Numbered from the stretch's first letter, positions 11,439 through 23,132 are shown. The stretch: DNA of 64,000 bases from Symbiodinium natans (GCA_905221605.1 CAJNDS010000935.1:687368-751367); one strand, 5' to 3'. The notes: generated by a model not told the origin, from the letters alone. Translations and numbers: made by a program.

Positions 11439-11742
11439 TCATTTCTCGTCCTCCTCGTCGGCTCTGACCCTGTACTCCTCGCCCGCCCGGCCCTTTGCAA
11501 GCCTAAACCCTAAACCCTAAACCCTAAACCCTAAACCCTAAACCCTAAACCCTAAACCCTAAACCCTAAACCCTAAACCCTAAACCCTAAACCTTCATGG
11601 TGAGTCGTCATGGCCGCCAGATTGGCTTCTCGGGCTTCCCAGGAAGGAGAGGTATGCTCCTCACCTTGACGTGGCCACCAGCGGCTGCGCCCGACGGCAT
11701 CTGGGCACGAAAGCTTTGCAGCAGCTCCTCTTTCCTGGCCAT
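11439..11742 (-). CDS. Two phase-compatible host exons, unknown product
   Basis: Exon 11665-11742 could start with ATG at 11740-11742, or be internal from 11734 after GGCCAG. It reads KEELLQSFRAQMPSG and ends GGHVK before a GTGAGG donor. Exon 11439-11492, after CAAAG, is in phase and reads GRAGEEYRVRADEEDEK then TGA, so it looks like an acidic C-terminus. A 172-nt intron between them holds a CCCTAAA array. The first exon faintly resembles the stretch before the metal-binding motif of GALNT enzymes, but the early stop argues against that. The product is unknown and more exons upstream are likely. Confidence 0.4.
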
Positions 11743-12162
11743 GATGGGCTAATGAGTTTAGGGTGCAAGGTCTGGGGTTTAAGGTTTTTTGTTGGCGGTA
11801 ACAGCCAGGGCAACCATAATATGGAGAGCTACCCAAAGCAAACTCACATTCTTAACACTACACCCTAAACCCCTAAACCCTCAACCCTGAACCCTGAACC
11901 CTGATGAATTCAAAATAGTTTGGACCCTAGACGCACAAGCCAAGGACAGGAAACATCGGGTGCGGCTTCGGGCATTGACCAATTTGGCGGAGTTGTGGTT
12001 TAGGTTTGGGGCAACGCATTTAGGATTCAGGCTGCACCCCCCACACCCCAAGCAAACCCCTAAACACCCTGTAAACCCTCAAACCCTCAACCCTCAACCC
12101 TCAACCCTCAACCCTAAACCCTAAACCCTAAACGCTAAACGCAACCACGGCCACGAGTGGGC

Positions 12163-12211
12163 CCTGTAGCCTGTCCCAGCGCTCCTTGACAGGGTTCGGG
12201 ATGCGGGGGGT
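12163..12211 (-). CDS. Candidate exon, unknown host protein
   Basis: After CCCACAG and before a GC donor (CTACAGG|GCCCAC), reading TPRIPNPVKERWDRLQ in an open frame. It lies on the same strand as, and downstream of, the glycosyltransferase exons, and could belong to the same transcript. Confidence 0.45.
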
Positions 12212-12388
12212 CTGTGGGGGTCAAGGGCCATGGGTTTGTAGGGTTTAGGTTTCAGGGCCGTTGAGAGTTTAGGGTGTAGGGTTTCGGGCCTATAAACCCG
12301 AAACCCGAAACCCGAAACCCTGAACCCTAAACCCTAAACCCTAACCCTAAACCCTACACCCTAACTAGGGCTTAGGCCTTGTTCTAGC

Positions 12389-12428
12389 CTTGGGGCCCGA
12401 GTCAACCCCCACGATTCTCAAGCCTTCC
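12389..12428 (-). CDS. Candidate exon, unknown host protein
   Basis: After GGGCAG and before a GC donor (CCCAAG|GCTAGA), reading EGLRIVGVDSGPK with one leading base. Same strand as the GALNT-like exons; membership in that gene is not proven. Confidence 0.45.
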
Positions 12429-12710
12429 CTGCCCACAAAGAGACATCGTGACCGCCTTGTAGGGTTTAGGGTTTAGGGTTTAGGGTTTGGGGTTTAGGGT
12501 TTAGGGTTTAGGGTTTAGGGTGTGGGTGTACGCAGTACGGTCTACATCAAAGGCTGGTTGGGATGTGTTTTCGATCTAGGGGGCGGGAGGAGATGAATGA
12601 AGGCTTCAGGGTGTTAAACCCTAAACCCTAAATCCTAAACCCTAAACGCTACATCAGCCCTAAACCCTAAAATCAAGGCTCCCAGTTTCAGGGTATGGGG
12701 GATTTAGGTC

Positions 12711-15700
12711 CTTGGGAAAGCGGCCCTCTGCTGGCACGGAGGCGTCGTCGACGAGGATTACTTCAAGTCTCGGCGCGTGTGGAAGTTGGGCTATGCAGAA
12801 GGGCTTAGAATTTAGAGTTTATAGGGTTTAGGGTTTAGGTTTTTTTTTGAGTTTAGGGTTTACAGGGTTTAGGGTTCGTTCGCCAAAAAATTGCAGCAAT
12901 GATCTGCCAATCTCGCTAAGCCGGAGTCCTAGATCGTTCAGCACGGACCCCGCATCACGCCAGCCACACCAGGAGCAGTCAAACCCGGACCGAGGACAGG
13001 CAGAAGAGGAAATCCAGCTCCAGGAAAGTTGTGAAAGACTCTCGCCCCAGCAGCGTTCAGTGCATTGAAACCACCGAGTGGTTCGATGTGCTGGGCACAG
13101 AAAGCACCGATGAAAAGCTTCTCATATTTCCCGCCAGAGTAAATCTCAGTGCTGACAATTCCAGTGAGAGTAGGAACGGGGCTGTTCAAAACATCACCCG
13201 TGTAGCCTCTCATCAGTCCTCCCAGCATGGGGGCAAGTCTCTTGAAGTCCCTTTAAGGATCAGAAGTTATTAAGCACCGTACAGAAACTTCCGCGCCCAC
13301 CCCAACCCTCCTAAACCTGGAGCGTACGGTGCAGGGCGACAAAGAGACCTCAAGCCCAAAAAGAGAATGCAAGGAGAACGGGGTTCGGAGTTTAGGGTTT
13401 AGGGCCAGGGTTTAGGATTTAGGATTTGGGGTGCGGAATGTACAGGTTCTGGGTTCAGCTATGGCGCTTGATGATGTGGGGCTCTACCATGGGATGGAGA
13501 CCCTTCTATACTAAACCCTAAACCCTAAACCCTGAAGCCGGCACTGGTTTAGGGTCTAGGGTTTAGGGGAGGTGAAGCACGTCATCTCTTCCCCCCAAGA
13601 TATTGCGCCCCTTTCGAAGGGACCGTGACGAAACTCCACACTGGTTCTTCGGGTGTGCATAATAAGAGTTTGGAGGTAAGACCTGCACAGTTGCTGTCAA
13701 TGCCATCCCAGGCTGCTCTAGAAGCCAAACGCAGCTTGTGAGGCATTCATACCAACTGTCTCGTTGCAGGCGCGAAGGATTCTGCCACACGTAAAGACTC
13801 CAAGCAAAGTAGCCTTAGTGCAACCGTGCCGCCATCTGTAGTTAGCAGATCCCGTAAAAGCAGGAGTATCGGTAGGCCCAGGAAAATCGGAAGCATCCAA
13901 TTGCCAAATGACTACATGATTATGAGTCCATGCAAAAACTGGTGTCTTGAACGCTCGCTGATACGGAAGGTTTGCAATAGGGTACCTGCTTATACCTTAT
14001 TGGGGCCCTTATTCTAAGGGAGTCCTACTATTTGGGGGGGGGGGGGGTGCTATTTTCGGGGTCCCCTATGTTCGTGAACCCCTAAACCCTAAACCCAAAA
14101 CCCTAACTCCACAGCCCTGAAAAAACATCATGGCACCTCTAACCTTAGGCTTGCAACACTGACCCTACACCCTCCCCCAAAGAGCCCAAATACCCATTAA
14201 ATGAGGAGTATACCAAGTCATATTAAGGATCACCTGTATACCTAAGTAGCCCCTCAACTAGACCCAAGAGTAACCTAGGAATCAAAAGGGTGCACTTGTT
14301 GTTTTAAAGGGGCTCAGAAGGGGACCAGAACCCTGCAAAAAGGGAATAAGGGCCTGCTCCGGGTCCTAGTAGCCCTAAACCCTAAACCCTAAATCACCCC
14401 TAAAGAACCCGCTCTCTCGGGGTCTCAGCCTGAATCAGCTGGTGCCCGAAGTGCTTCTGAGCTTGGGGCAGAAGCTCCGGGGGCGACTGATTGAGAACCT
14501 CACTTGGGGATTTTCGGGGTTTAGGGTTTAGGGTTTAGGGTTTAGGGTTTAGGGTTTAGGGTTTAGGGTTTAGGGTTTAGGGTTTAGGGTTTAGGGTGTG
14601 GCTTGTAGGGTGACCAGGGTGTAGGGTTTACTGGTCTGGGGTTTGGGCTTGGGTTTAGGCAGTTTCGGCTTGAGGGCTTAGGTCTCCAAGGGACCATGTA
14701 AACTACCCTTAGATTGCAGTACTAGACCCATGAGTAACCTGGGAATTAAACGGGTGGCCCATTTTGGATGAAAGCAGCTTATTAAGGGAACCTAAGCCCT
14801 AAAAATGGAATCAGGGCCTACTGTGGGTCCGACAGTACCATTTTGAAATTCTGGAAATTGCCAAGACAGCAGCAACATATTTTTCCTTTTTTTTTGGGGT
14901 GGGGGGTGGGGGTTGGGTTTTTTTTGCTAGGTTACTCTTTGGTCTAGGCGTTCTTGCCATATGATTTGTAACCCATAGGGGGGTTAAAGTATTTCCCCAA
15001 ACAGGGGTACCGCTTTTGTACCCAAACTAGAATAGAATCCCCGAAAAGGGTACCCCGAATTTCGGAAACCCCCATGTAGGCAAGGGCCAAAAAAACCCAG
15101 GATGTCCCCTAAAACCCTCTGAAACATATTCCTGAACATGATCCTCTTAATCCCAAATAAGGGCAAATGCAAAATGTCCCAGGGGCCTACCGACTAACTG
15201 AACCCTAAACCCTAAACCCTAAACCCTAAACCCTAAACCCTAAACCCTAAACCCTAAACCCTAAACCCTAAACCCTAAACAAGCTACTGCTGAGCACGCG
15301 GCCGAGTGCACCGAGCGCAGCAGCGCCGATGCAATCTGCGAGAGGCTGCAGGAGTGGGGCCCTCAACACCAAATCCGAAGTGCCCTGAATACCGGTTTAG
15401 GTGTAGTGTTGAGGGTTTAGGGCTTAGGGTTTTAGGGTTTAGGGTTTTAAGGGGTCCCTTCGAAACTCCCAAAACAAGCTTAAGACTCTAAAAGCACTAG
15501 CTACTAGTCTACCCTTCCAAACCCAAACAGGCACTCCTCAGCCCCCTCAACACTCTCTAAACCCTCTAAACCCTCTAAACCTCTTAAAACCTCTAAACCC
15601 TCCAAAATGCTCGAAAACCTCTAAATCCTCCAAACCCTAAACCCTAAACCCTAAACCCTAAAGCCGATACCCTAAACCCATGACAGGGTTCGGGGGTTTG

Positions 15701-15779
15701 GGGGTGCCACAGGGCGTGCGTGCTTTGCAGGGCCTCGTTGTGAAAGACGATGACCACGGAGGCTCGAGGGAGGCCCTTC
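12711..15779 (-). CDS. GALNT-type glycosyltransferase (GT-A fold), partial multi-exon gene
   Basis: Polypeptide GalNAc-transferases start mucin-type O-glycosylation in the Golgi. Exon 15734-15779 reads KGLPRASVVIVFHNE, matching the conserved SVVIVFHNEA start of the catalytic domain. Exon 15285-15335 reads IASALLRSVHSAACSAV and continues it (family pattern LLRTVHSV). Exon 14430-14486 reads SPPELLPQAQKHFGHQLIQ, at the place where family members have SPPHLL. Exon 12711-12790 holds LEVILVDDAS, the nucleotide-sugar-binding segment. GC donors follow the first three. The 14430 to 12790 junction is uncertain: it keeps frame only if a GA donor or a different acceptor is used. The N-terminal anchor, the DXH metal motif and any lectin domain were not found. 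Confidence 0.75.
12938..13228 (-). CDS. Unrecognised 96-residue ORF within a large intron
   Basis: Intact frame from ATG (13226-13228) to TGA in repeat-free sequence between GALNT-like exons 14430 and 12711. The predicted protein is rich in glycine, proline and hydrophobic residues. The plus strand is also open over most of this span (13031-13273), so which strand codes, if either, is undecided. No family recognised. Confidence 0.3.
   Translation of the reverse strand: MLGGLMRGYTGDVLNSPVPTLTGIVSTEIYSGGKYEKLFIGAFCAQHIEPLGGFNALNAAGARVFHNFPGAGFPLLPVLGPGLTAPGVAGVMRGPC
13290..14250. other. Mostly unique sequence, unresolved
   Basis: From 13563 to about 13930 the DNA is free of telomere repeats and two overlapping minus-strand frames (13563-13790, 13718-13900) span it without a clear start or splice pattern. 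It could be a decayed retrocopy or an unannotated non-coding segment. A G run near 14033-14048 and short CCCTAAA blocks follow. Confidence 0.4.
14258..14369. mobile_element. Family B MITE-like element
   Basis: Starts CTAGACCCAAGAGTAACC and ends GCTCCGGGTCCTAG, an imperfect inverse. It lies in the intron between GALNT-like exons 14430 and 12711. Confidence 0.85.
14722..14947. mobile_element. Family B element, long form (226 bp)
   Basis: The first 21 bases (CTAGACCCATGAGTAACCTG and one more) match the inverse of the last 21 (ending TTACTCTTTGGTCTAG) with about four differences. The long form adds a right half with CCAAGACAGCAGCAACAT and a T/G-rich tract; a related right half follows the copy at 33090. 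It is in the intron between GALNT-like exons 15285 and 14430. Confidence 0.8.
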
Positions 15780-16069
15780 CTGTGGGGAGAGGGTTTAGAG
15801 GGCTTCTGGGGTTTAGAGGGTTTTATAGCTATAGGGTTTATGGGCTTTATAGAGTTTATAGGGTGGGTGTTTGTGGGTCTCTAGAGGCTTGGGTGCTTGG
15901 GGTGCCTGGGAGGCATCTACTTAGAAGCTCTTTTGGCTTCGTAAGCCTGATTGGTACCCCCCTAGAAACCCTATCAAAAGTCCCCATAACCCACCCTGGG
16001 ATGGCCCTAAGGTTTAGGGTTTTAGGGTTCAACCCTGGCCTACCTAAAACCCTGCTTCACCCTACTTAC

Positions 16070-16282
16070 TTAAGTCAAAGGCGCCAGCCAATCAGCCCTC
16101 CACTTCGTCCATTCCGCAAAGGACTTCGGGTCGGGGAATCGGCCATAGCCCAATTGCGCGTTGACGACTTGCGCGTTGCAGAAGCCGCTGGGATCCCACA
16201 TGATGGTCTCAGTGAGTGGGGCGGCATCCTCAAGATCGTCCAGACCCGATACCCGCAATCCTGCATCGAAGCATCCGACCTT
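16070..16282 (-). CDS. Terminal exon of an unidentified host gene
   Basis: After GTTCAG, a 70-codon phase-0 frame runs to TAA at 16070-16072. It starts KVGCFDAGLRVSGLDDLED, contains ETIMWDPSGF and ends WRADWLAPLT. Its length, lack of repeats and balanced composition favour real coding sequence. It ends about 290 bp upstream (minus sense) of the first GALNT-like exon, suggesting tandem genes on the same strand, as is usual in dinoflagellates. The family is not recognised. Confidence 0.55.
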   Translation of the reverse strand, partial: KVGCFDAGLRVSGLDDLEDAAPLTETIMWDPSGFCNAQVVNAQLGYGRFPDPKSFAEWTKWRADWLAPLT

Positions 16283-17876
16283 CTGAACTTAGGTTCGTGA
16301 GCTCCTAAGCACCTAAACCTTAAACCCCAAACCCTAGACCCTAGACCCAACATCCTAAACCGTAAACCCTAAGCCTATGGTCAAATTGTTACCCTGATTT
16401 GGGGTTCCAGGGTTCAGGGTAGGTCCCAAAATATGGACCCGATGACCATCGCAACACTGTTCGGTTGGGCGTAACCAAAATATATGTCCATTACACATTC
16501 CCAGCGCCTAGCGACATTCCACGATAAACCCCAGCCCTGCTAAACCCTAAGCCCTAAGCCCTAATCCCTAAGCCCAGCCCCAAACCCTGAACCCTAAACT
16601 CCCTACCAGCCCCAGACTCAATTGAGGAGTCTGCTCCGTGTTTGACGCCTCGCCAAGAAGGAGCTTTCCAAGGGGTGCCTTTTGGGGGTCCTTTCCAGAA
16701 GGGTGTTGTACTCTTTCGGGATTTTCCGAAGATAGGGGTATACCCCACATATACCCCAAGAGACTATGTCATCCCTCTAAACAGGGTACCCCCTATTGGG
16801 ACTCTAGTTTAGTGAAGTACCCCACATTTGCAATCTCGTTTGGCCCTCCGCGCTCCCATCCCAAGCAGAGCAGCTTGTAGTAGGAAGCCGGGCATCCGCA
16901 CAGATTTCATTCCCAAAACTGGCACTCGGGGTTCCTTTAGGGCTTACGGGGCTCGAGGAGGGGAAATAACCCAAGGTTCCCTACTACTCCCCACTACTCC
17001 CTAAGGCTCCTTAAGCTTCCAAGGTACCTACCCCCCATGGACACCCCCTCCCGTAAGGACCCCCTAAAGATCTAATTGTTGTAATACCCTAAAGCCCAAA
17101 CCCACAACACTAACATCTCCCGTATACTTGTTGTAGTACTTGTTGCATATTTGGGAAGATTAAGATTGCTGTCTGGGATTTTGGGGAGGGGAAGAGAAGG
17201 GCAGGGCGGAGCATTTCCCACTGGAAACCCCCAACACCTTGAAGCCCTATAACTTCAAAGCCCAAAACGCCTAAGCACCAAACCCCTAGAACCCCAAAAG
17301 CTTAACCTAAGCCCTAAACCCCAAACCCCCAAACGGGGGTAACCCTAAACCCCAAACCCGAAACCCTAACCCCCTCCCCCGCCCCCCGCAAAAAATAAAA
17401 CACCTAAAACCCCCAAACCCTACATAAGCCCTAAACCCTAAACCCTAAACCCTAAACCCTAAACCCTAAACCCTAAACCCTAAACCCTAAACCCCTAAAC
17501 CCTAAACCCTAACAAAGCTCTGAGAGGCGGGCTTGTAGGCCCGATGCCGGAGCTTGCAGATCTCCGGCCTGCTTTGGGGGGGTTTAGGGTTTTAGGGTTC
17601 AGGGTTTAGGGTTTAGGGTTTGGGGTTTAGGGTTTAGGGTTTGGGGTTTACGGTTTAGGGTTTCGGGTTTAACTTAGAAGCTCTTTTGAACTATACCGTA
17701 TAAGTCTACTTAGTATCCCCTCGAAAACCTGTTACAATCCCAAGACCCCACCTTAGGAACCCTACTACTTAGCAATGGACATTTACGCAGGGCCTTTGGA
17801 ACTCTTCGGGTTTTTGGGTTTTTGGGTTTGGGGGGTTGTAGGGTTTTGGATTTTAGAGTTTAGGGATTTAGGGTTT

Positions 17877-17984
17877 CTTGGCAGCCCAGCATTTATACTA
17901 TGATAAGGGTACCCTCTTTTGGGTTGCTTTTGAAGCGAACCCAGAAACAAAAAAAAAAAGTTGGGGTACCCTTGGGCTACCAAG
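17877..17984. mobile_element. Family C MITE-like element
   Basis: Starts CTTGGCAGCCCAG and ends TTGGGCTACCAAG, inverted repeats. Embedded in TTTAGGG-derived sequence. Confidence 0.85.
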
Positions 17985-18196
17985 GTTGAAGTTTAAGGGT
18001 GTAGGAGGGGCGTCAAGAACCCAAAGCCTACTTTCTCGTAGGTTGGTCTTGCTAACGCCATTATTGGAATCGGCGCGCAACCGTTCGCCTACAAACGAAA
18101 GGTAGGGAAAACCCTAAACCCTAAATCCTAAACCCTATACCACACGCATGTCCTGACTGTCCTGACGCCGCATTCGTTCATTCATTCCCTACTCAG

Positions 18197-18314
18197 ATCG
18201 GAAAACTGCGTGGAAGATTCTTTGGCGACCTACGAAAAGTACGGGTTTTGGATCCCGAAATTATGTCTTCAGGCTGACAACTACTGCGGAAGGAGGCAAG
18301 AACAAGCCTTTTGC
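18197..18314 (+). CDS. Exon with GTAAGT donor, unknown cysteine-rich host protein
   Basis: After CTACTCAG and before GTAAGT, 118 nt with one leading base. It reads SENCVEDSLATYEKYG and ends GRRQEQAFC, with five cysteines in 39 codons. The canonical donor and the length make it one of the best unassigned exons. No family recognised. Confidence 0.6.
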
Positions 18315-18545
18315 GTAAGTCCATCGTCGTACTGAAGTGGGCCCTCTGGAGTATGCTTTTTAGGCTAGTAGGACTCATAGTTCAGGCTCACGTGAACAAG
18401 TTTTGTCTGGAGAAAGCAGGGTTTAGGGTTGCAGTTGCACCCCTGAACCCTACCCCCCCCCCCCACTCTCCAATCCACCCTAATCACTAAACCCTAAACC
18501 CTAAACCGACTGAACCGACTAAACCTACATACGATGTTCCACTGA

Positions 18546-18664
18546 CCCTAAACCCTAAACCCTAAACCCTAAACCCTAAACCCTAAACCCTAAACCCTAA
18601 ACCCTAAACCCTAAACCCTAAACCCTAAACCCTAAACCCTAAACCCTAAACCCTAAACCCTAAA
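18546..18664 (-). repeat. Interstitial telomere-type array
   Basis: About seventeen perfect CCCTAAA units on the plus strand, directly downstream (in minus reading) of the candidate exon at 18670. Confidence 0.95.
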
Positions 18665-18669
18665 CCTGC

Positions 18670-18727
18670 CTGGTGTCTGGCTGCTCCCGATCCAAGGGTA
18701 GCGCATCCTCAGCCACCACGTGGGTGG
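18670..18727 (-). CDS. Candidate exon, unknown host protein
   Basis: After GCAACAG and before a GC donor (CACCAG|GCAGGT), reading THVVAEDALPLDREQPDT. The THVVA start resembles one strand of BRCT domains, but the match is too short to assign. Confidence 0.5.
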
Positions 18728-20152
18728 CTGTTGCTTAGGCTTTAGGGTGTAGGGTGTAGGGTGTAGGGTGTAGGGCTTAGGGCTTAGGGTTTAGGGTTAG
18801 GGTTTGGGGCTGAGGGGCTTCTCACAGCCCCATGATTTTTACAGTAAGGGCTCGATGGTCCCTCATGAACTGAACAAATCAGACCCCCAAAAAGTAGGAC
18901 CCCAATATAACAAGGACCCCAATGAGGTACTCCGACTTTCGGAAACCCCCATAAGGCTATGTTGTAGGGTTGTATAGGGTCTCACAGGGTGCAACAGTAT
19001 TATACACGGATTGCGGCCCAGAGACATAAAGACAAGTTTCAAAATCAACCCCAGTTTTCCAGCCAATGATGTGTGCGTAGCGTTTACAACTATCCAGCTC
19101 TAACGGACCTCCCCCCCCCCCACCGTGCCCTTCTTCACTCTCAAAACGAACCCTCAACCCTAAACCCTAAATCCCAACCCGAAGCCTCAAACGCAGAGCC
19201 TAAACCCATCCATCTAAATCCCAAACCGAAGCCTCAAATGCAGAGCTGGAGCACCGAGGTCAGCAACTTAAATCACCAATCCCGGCAAGGGGCGCTTTTC
19301 CTCGCGTTGTAGCACTGCCCCATGTGGGCCTGCATGTCCAGGGATTGGGGTTTGGATTTAGGGTTTAGGGTTTAGGGTTTAGGGTTTAGGGTTTAGGGCC
19401 TAGGGTTTAGGGCGAAGCTCTGGGGTTTGGGGCCTTGGGGTTTGAGACCTTCTATACCCCTCAACTATGCAGCCCAGGGCCCATCCCGCAGAATCCAGAA
19501 AGGTCGGGGACCAGATGAAGGGACCATGTAACGAGCCTTAGATCCTCAGGGCTGAAAAAGCCCAGAGCCCTTGCTAACCCCTAAACGCCAGACTCCTGCA
19601 AAACCGGTCTCGGGATTAGGGCTTAGGGTAGTTTAGTGCTTAGCGTTTCAGGCCACCCATGTGCCGAAATCCCAAAGAAGCAAGCCCCCAAGAACAACCC
19701 CGAAACCCAACCTCGGTTTCGGATATGGGCGCACTCTTTGAAATCATGGTCCCTTTCTCTTGGGTAGGTTGGGGGGCCTATAAACAATATTTTTCATGTC
19801 AAGAATTTCTACAGTATTCCTTATTGTGTTTATAAGTACCCTTGAAAATGTAAATGGTGACCCCACTATGACAAAGATAAGGGGGATGAGCACACCCACA
19901 GAGGAAATCTAATTCACGGTTCAGGGTTCGGGGTTTGGGTTCAGGGTCTTAGGGTTGTAGGGTTTTAAGGTTTTCAGGGCTTTCAGGGTTTTAGAGGCTT
20001 TGCGTTTTTTAGGGTTTTTAAGGCTTTTAGGGTTCCCCGGCATGCGTCCGGGTGACCCCTCACTTGGCCCGGAAGGAGATGGGTTTAGGGTTTAGGGTTT
20101 GGGGTTTAGGGTTTAGGGCTTAGGGTTCAGGGTAGAAGGGATGCGGGTTAAG

Positions 20153-20220
20153 GCTCACGGTCAACGGGGTTCGGGAACCTGTGGATCCTGGAGGGGTGCA
20201 TTACACCTGGCGTCAGGAGA
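20153..20220 (+). CDS. Candidate exon, unknown host protein
   Basis: After GGTTAAG and before a GT donor (AGGAGA|GTGACA), reading LTVNGVREPVDPGGVHYT then WRQE. Repeat-free and bounded by TTTAGGG arrays. Not recognised. Confidence 0.5.
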
Positions 20221-20267
20221 GTGACAGTTGTAGGGTTTAGGGTTTAGGGCTTAGGGCTTAGGGCTAG

Positions 20268-20357
20268 GAATAGAAAGGGTGCCCTTTTTGGTTTAAAGGG
20301 GCTTACAAGGGAACCTACACCCCCAAAAAAGGAAATAGGGCCGACTCTGGGTCCTAG
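20268..20357. mobile_element. Family B element, left end truncated
   Basis: Lacks the outer left arm and begins within CTAGGAATAGAAAGGGTG, but keeps the interior GGGTGCCCTTTTTGG and the right end CTCTGGGTCCTAG. Confidence 0.75.
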
Positions 20358-20826
20358 TCCCGAAAACCCCAAAGCGCTGCAAACAGACCGCCCTAACTCA
20401 AGGTCTAGCTCGCCTGAAACCCTAAACCCTAAACCCTAAACCCAAAACCCTAAACCCTGAACCCTGAAACCTTAAGCAGCCCAACACCCGGAGCCCGAAA
20501 GCCCTGTGAGGCTTGCCTCCCACTTGAACTCGTTGGAGTTGCTGTTTGGAGGCAGAGGAGTGGGTTTCACCTCGGACGCCCTAAACCCTAAACCCTAAAC
20601 CCTAAACCCTAAACCCTAAACCCTAATCCACTCAAACCAGCTGTCTCCAGGTCTAGGCCTGAACTCATGCTCATCCTGTGCTTTCAACGACCGACATAGG
20701 GTTCAGGGTTTTAGGGTTTAGGGTTTAGGGTTTAGGGTTTAGGGTTTAGGGTTTAGGGTTCCACAATTTGGGGTGTGAGGAGACTGATCGTGTGGAGAAC
20801 AAGTCTCTAAGAGTAGTCCCTTCTGG

Positions 20827-20934
20827 TTCTTAGTAGGGAATGAGGGAATCAGGGCCCTACATATACCCTTGAAGGGATTTTACAGGGTACCTCATTCCCT
20901 CATTCCCTCATTCCCTACTAAGAAGCGGCCAGTA
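20827..20934. mobile_element. Family D MITE-like element
   Basis: Starts TTCTTAGTAGGGAATGAGGG and ends with the exact inverse, with an extra repeat of CATTCCCT in the right arm. This is the cleanest copy of the family. Confidence 0.9.
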
Positions 20935-21717
20935 GTGATATGGGCCCTGAATATGGCCCCTTACCTCCCTTAAAGGGCCCTGAAGTCTGGGTCCTTGGGT
21001 TGTATAGGGTATGTAAGTGCTATATAAGGGGTCCCCGTTTTTAAGGGCCCATACTACAGGACCGCGTAACTACCCTAAGAAAGTCAAGCAACCCTAAACC
21101 CTATAAGCCTAAACCCGGGTTGCGCCATTTGGGTCGGCACGCGCCATCGATGTCAAGAGGGACAGAGTTCAGGGCAAGATTTAAACCTTCCCCAGCCCAA
21201 ATACAACAAGAATACACCCATGACAGTGCATGATACGATGTTGGGAAGCTTCCATATGCCCTAGCCTCTCCTGCTCAAACGGTCTGTTTGTGGGTTCTCG
21301 AGTGTGGTCACGGCAGGCAATCTTCTCTGAACATTCGCAGGTGACCTCACCCTAAACCCTAAACCCTAAACCCTAAACCCTAAACCCTAAACCCTAGACC
21401 CTAGACCCTAGAGCCTGAACCTAAGCCGGTACTGGCGACTTTCTCCAAGGCCTGTCCGTGTATGCCACGAGTCCTCAAGCCCTCCTCAACCCCAGGAGCC
21501 ACTTTCAGCCGTGTATCTAAGGGTAGTTTCATGGGCCCTTAATTAGGGTTGAGGGTTGAGGGTCGAGGGTCGAGGGTCGAGGGTCGAGGGTTTAGGGTTT
21601 AGGGTTTACGGTTCAGGGTTTAGGGCTTAGGGGTAGTTTCATGGGTCCTTAATGTGGTCCCTGGCCTTCTTTAAAGGGTTCTGAGGTACGGGACCCCAAT
21701 CCGTATGGGGCATTTCA

Positions 21718-21828
21718 CTTGGCTGCCCTCAGGAGGGTAGCTATAAATTAAACTTTAGCTGCCTTACTAAGAAACCCAATAAACCCAAAAAAGGTAAGGA
21801 CCTAAAGTTAAAGGAAGGTACCACAAAG
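21718..21828 (+). mobile_element. Family A dispersed element (SINE-like)
   Basis: Starts CTTGGCTGCCCTCAGGAGGG and ends GTACCACAAAG; both internal stems are kept. Confidence 0.85.
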
Positions 21829-22482
21829 ATAAGGGGTCCCCCCTAAAACTGTATAGCACCTGAAAGTCCTCTTGCCCCTTTCAGCCCTACGCCTTGAACC
21901 CTGTAAAGCCCACATAATCCCAATCGTGCTCTATAAGACTACAAGCCCCATGATCCCTGCAAGCCTGATCATCCCTAAACCCTAAACCCTAAACCCTAAA
22001 CCCTAAACCCTACGCCCTAAACCCTAAACCCTAAACCCTAAACCCTAAACCCGGCTTCACAAGCCCTAGGGTTTCGGCTGGCAACAGGTTTGCTGAGGCT
22101 GCTGCTAGTGGAGACCCATCCTTGCCGAGCCCCAGTAGTCCATGCCTGGGTGGGTTAGCTTCTTGGTTTGAGGCACTAAACCCTAAACCCTAAACCCTAA
22201 ACCCTAAACCCTAAACCCTAAACCCTCAACCCTAAACCCTAAACCCTACACCATAAACCCTAAACCCTAAACCCTAAACCCTAACCCCTAAACCCTAAAC
22301 TAAACCATAAACCCTAAACCTAGTAGGGTTTGGGGGGGTTGGGGTTTGGGGTTTGGGTTCTTCGGGATGCCTACATGCGAAAGCCTAAGCCTCGTGACAA
22401 AAACAGCCGCCCACGCCTAGCCGAAACCTAAAAACTTGAAGTCTCGCCCCCTGAGCCCTCAAACCTAACCCCCAAGCTCCCA

Positions 22483-22552
22483 TATATATATATATATGAC
22501 AAACACATATACACATATATATATATACATACATATGTATATGTATACGCCA
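22483..22552. repeat. AT dinucleotide-rich microsatellite
   Basis: Alternating TATA and ACAT runs. Similar tracts lie at 2010-2095, 5490-5530, 27718-27738 and 35170-35195. Confidence 0.9.
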
Positions 22553-22640
22553 TCTACGGTCGCTGCATGAATGCCCCCACCCCAAGTGCACTCTCAGGGT
22601 TTAGGGTTTAGGGTTTAGGGTTTAGGGTTTAGGGTTTCAG

Positions 22641-22701
22641 TTGTGGGAGCTCTCCCTGCACCAGGTCGACCCAGTGGACGTGGTCGAGGCACCGCGGCTG
22701 G
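22641..22701 (+). CDS. Candidate exon, unknown host protein
   Basis: After GGGTTTCAG and before a GT donor (CGGCTGG|GTGATT), phase 0 at its start, reading LWELSLHQVDPVDVVEAPRL. It sits between two TTTAGGG arrays in the same layout as the NAC alpha exons. Not recognised. Confidence 0.55.
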
Positions 22702-23132
22702 GTGATTTGGGGTTAGGGTTTAGGGTTTAGGGTGGAGGGTTTAGGGTTTCGGGTTTAGGGTTTAGGGTGTCGGGTTTAGGGTTTAGGGTTTCGGGTTCAG
22801 GGGCATTGCCTTGGGCGTCGGGACTGTTCTTTGTCGCATCGCCCGAAGAGCTTAAAGTTCGTCTCTTGGCTAAGTAAGCTTAGGGTTTAGGGTTTAGGGT
22901 TTAGGGTTTAGGGTTTAGGGTTTAGGGTTTAGGGTTTAGGGTTTAGGGTTCAGGGCGTAGGGCTTAGGGTTTAGGGTTCAGGATACAAAGCCCCAAACCC
23001 TGGACACCTCTCTTCGAGACCAAAAGAACCCAAAAACTCGGGTCCCTAAACCCTAAACCCTAAACCCTAAAGCCTAAACCCCTAAACCCTATCCTGCCAT
23101 AATCCCTGCTGAGGTATAATACCTTGGCTGCA

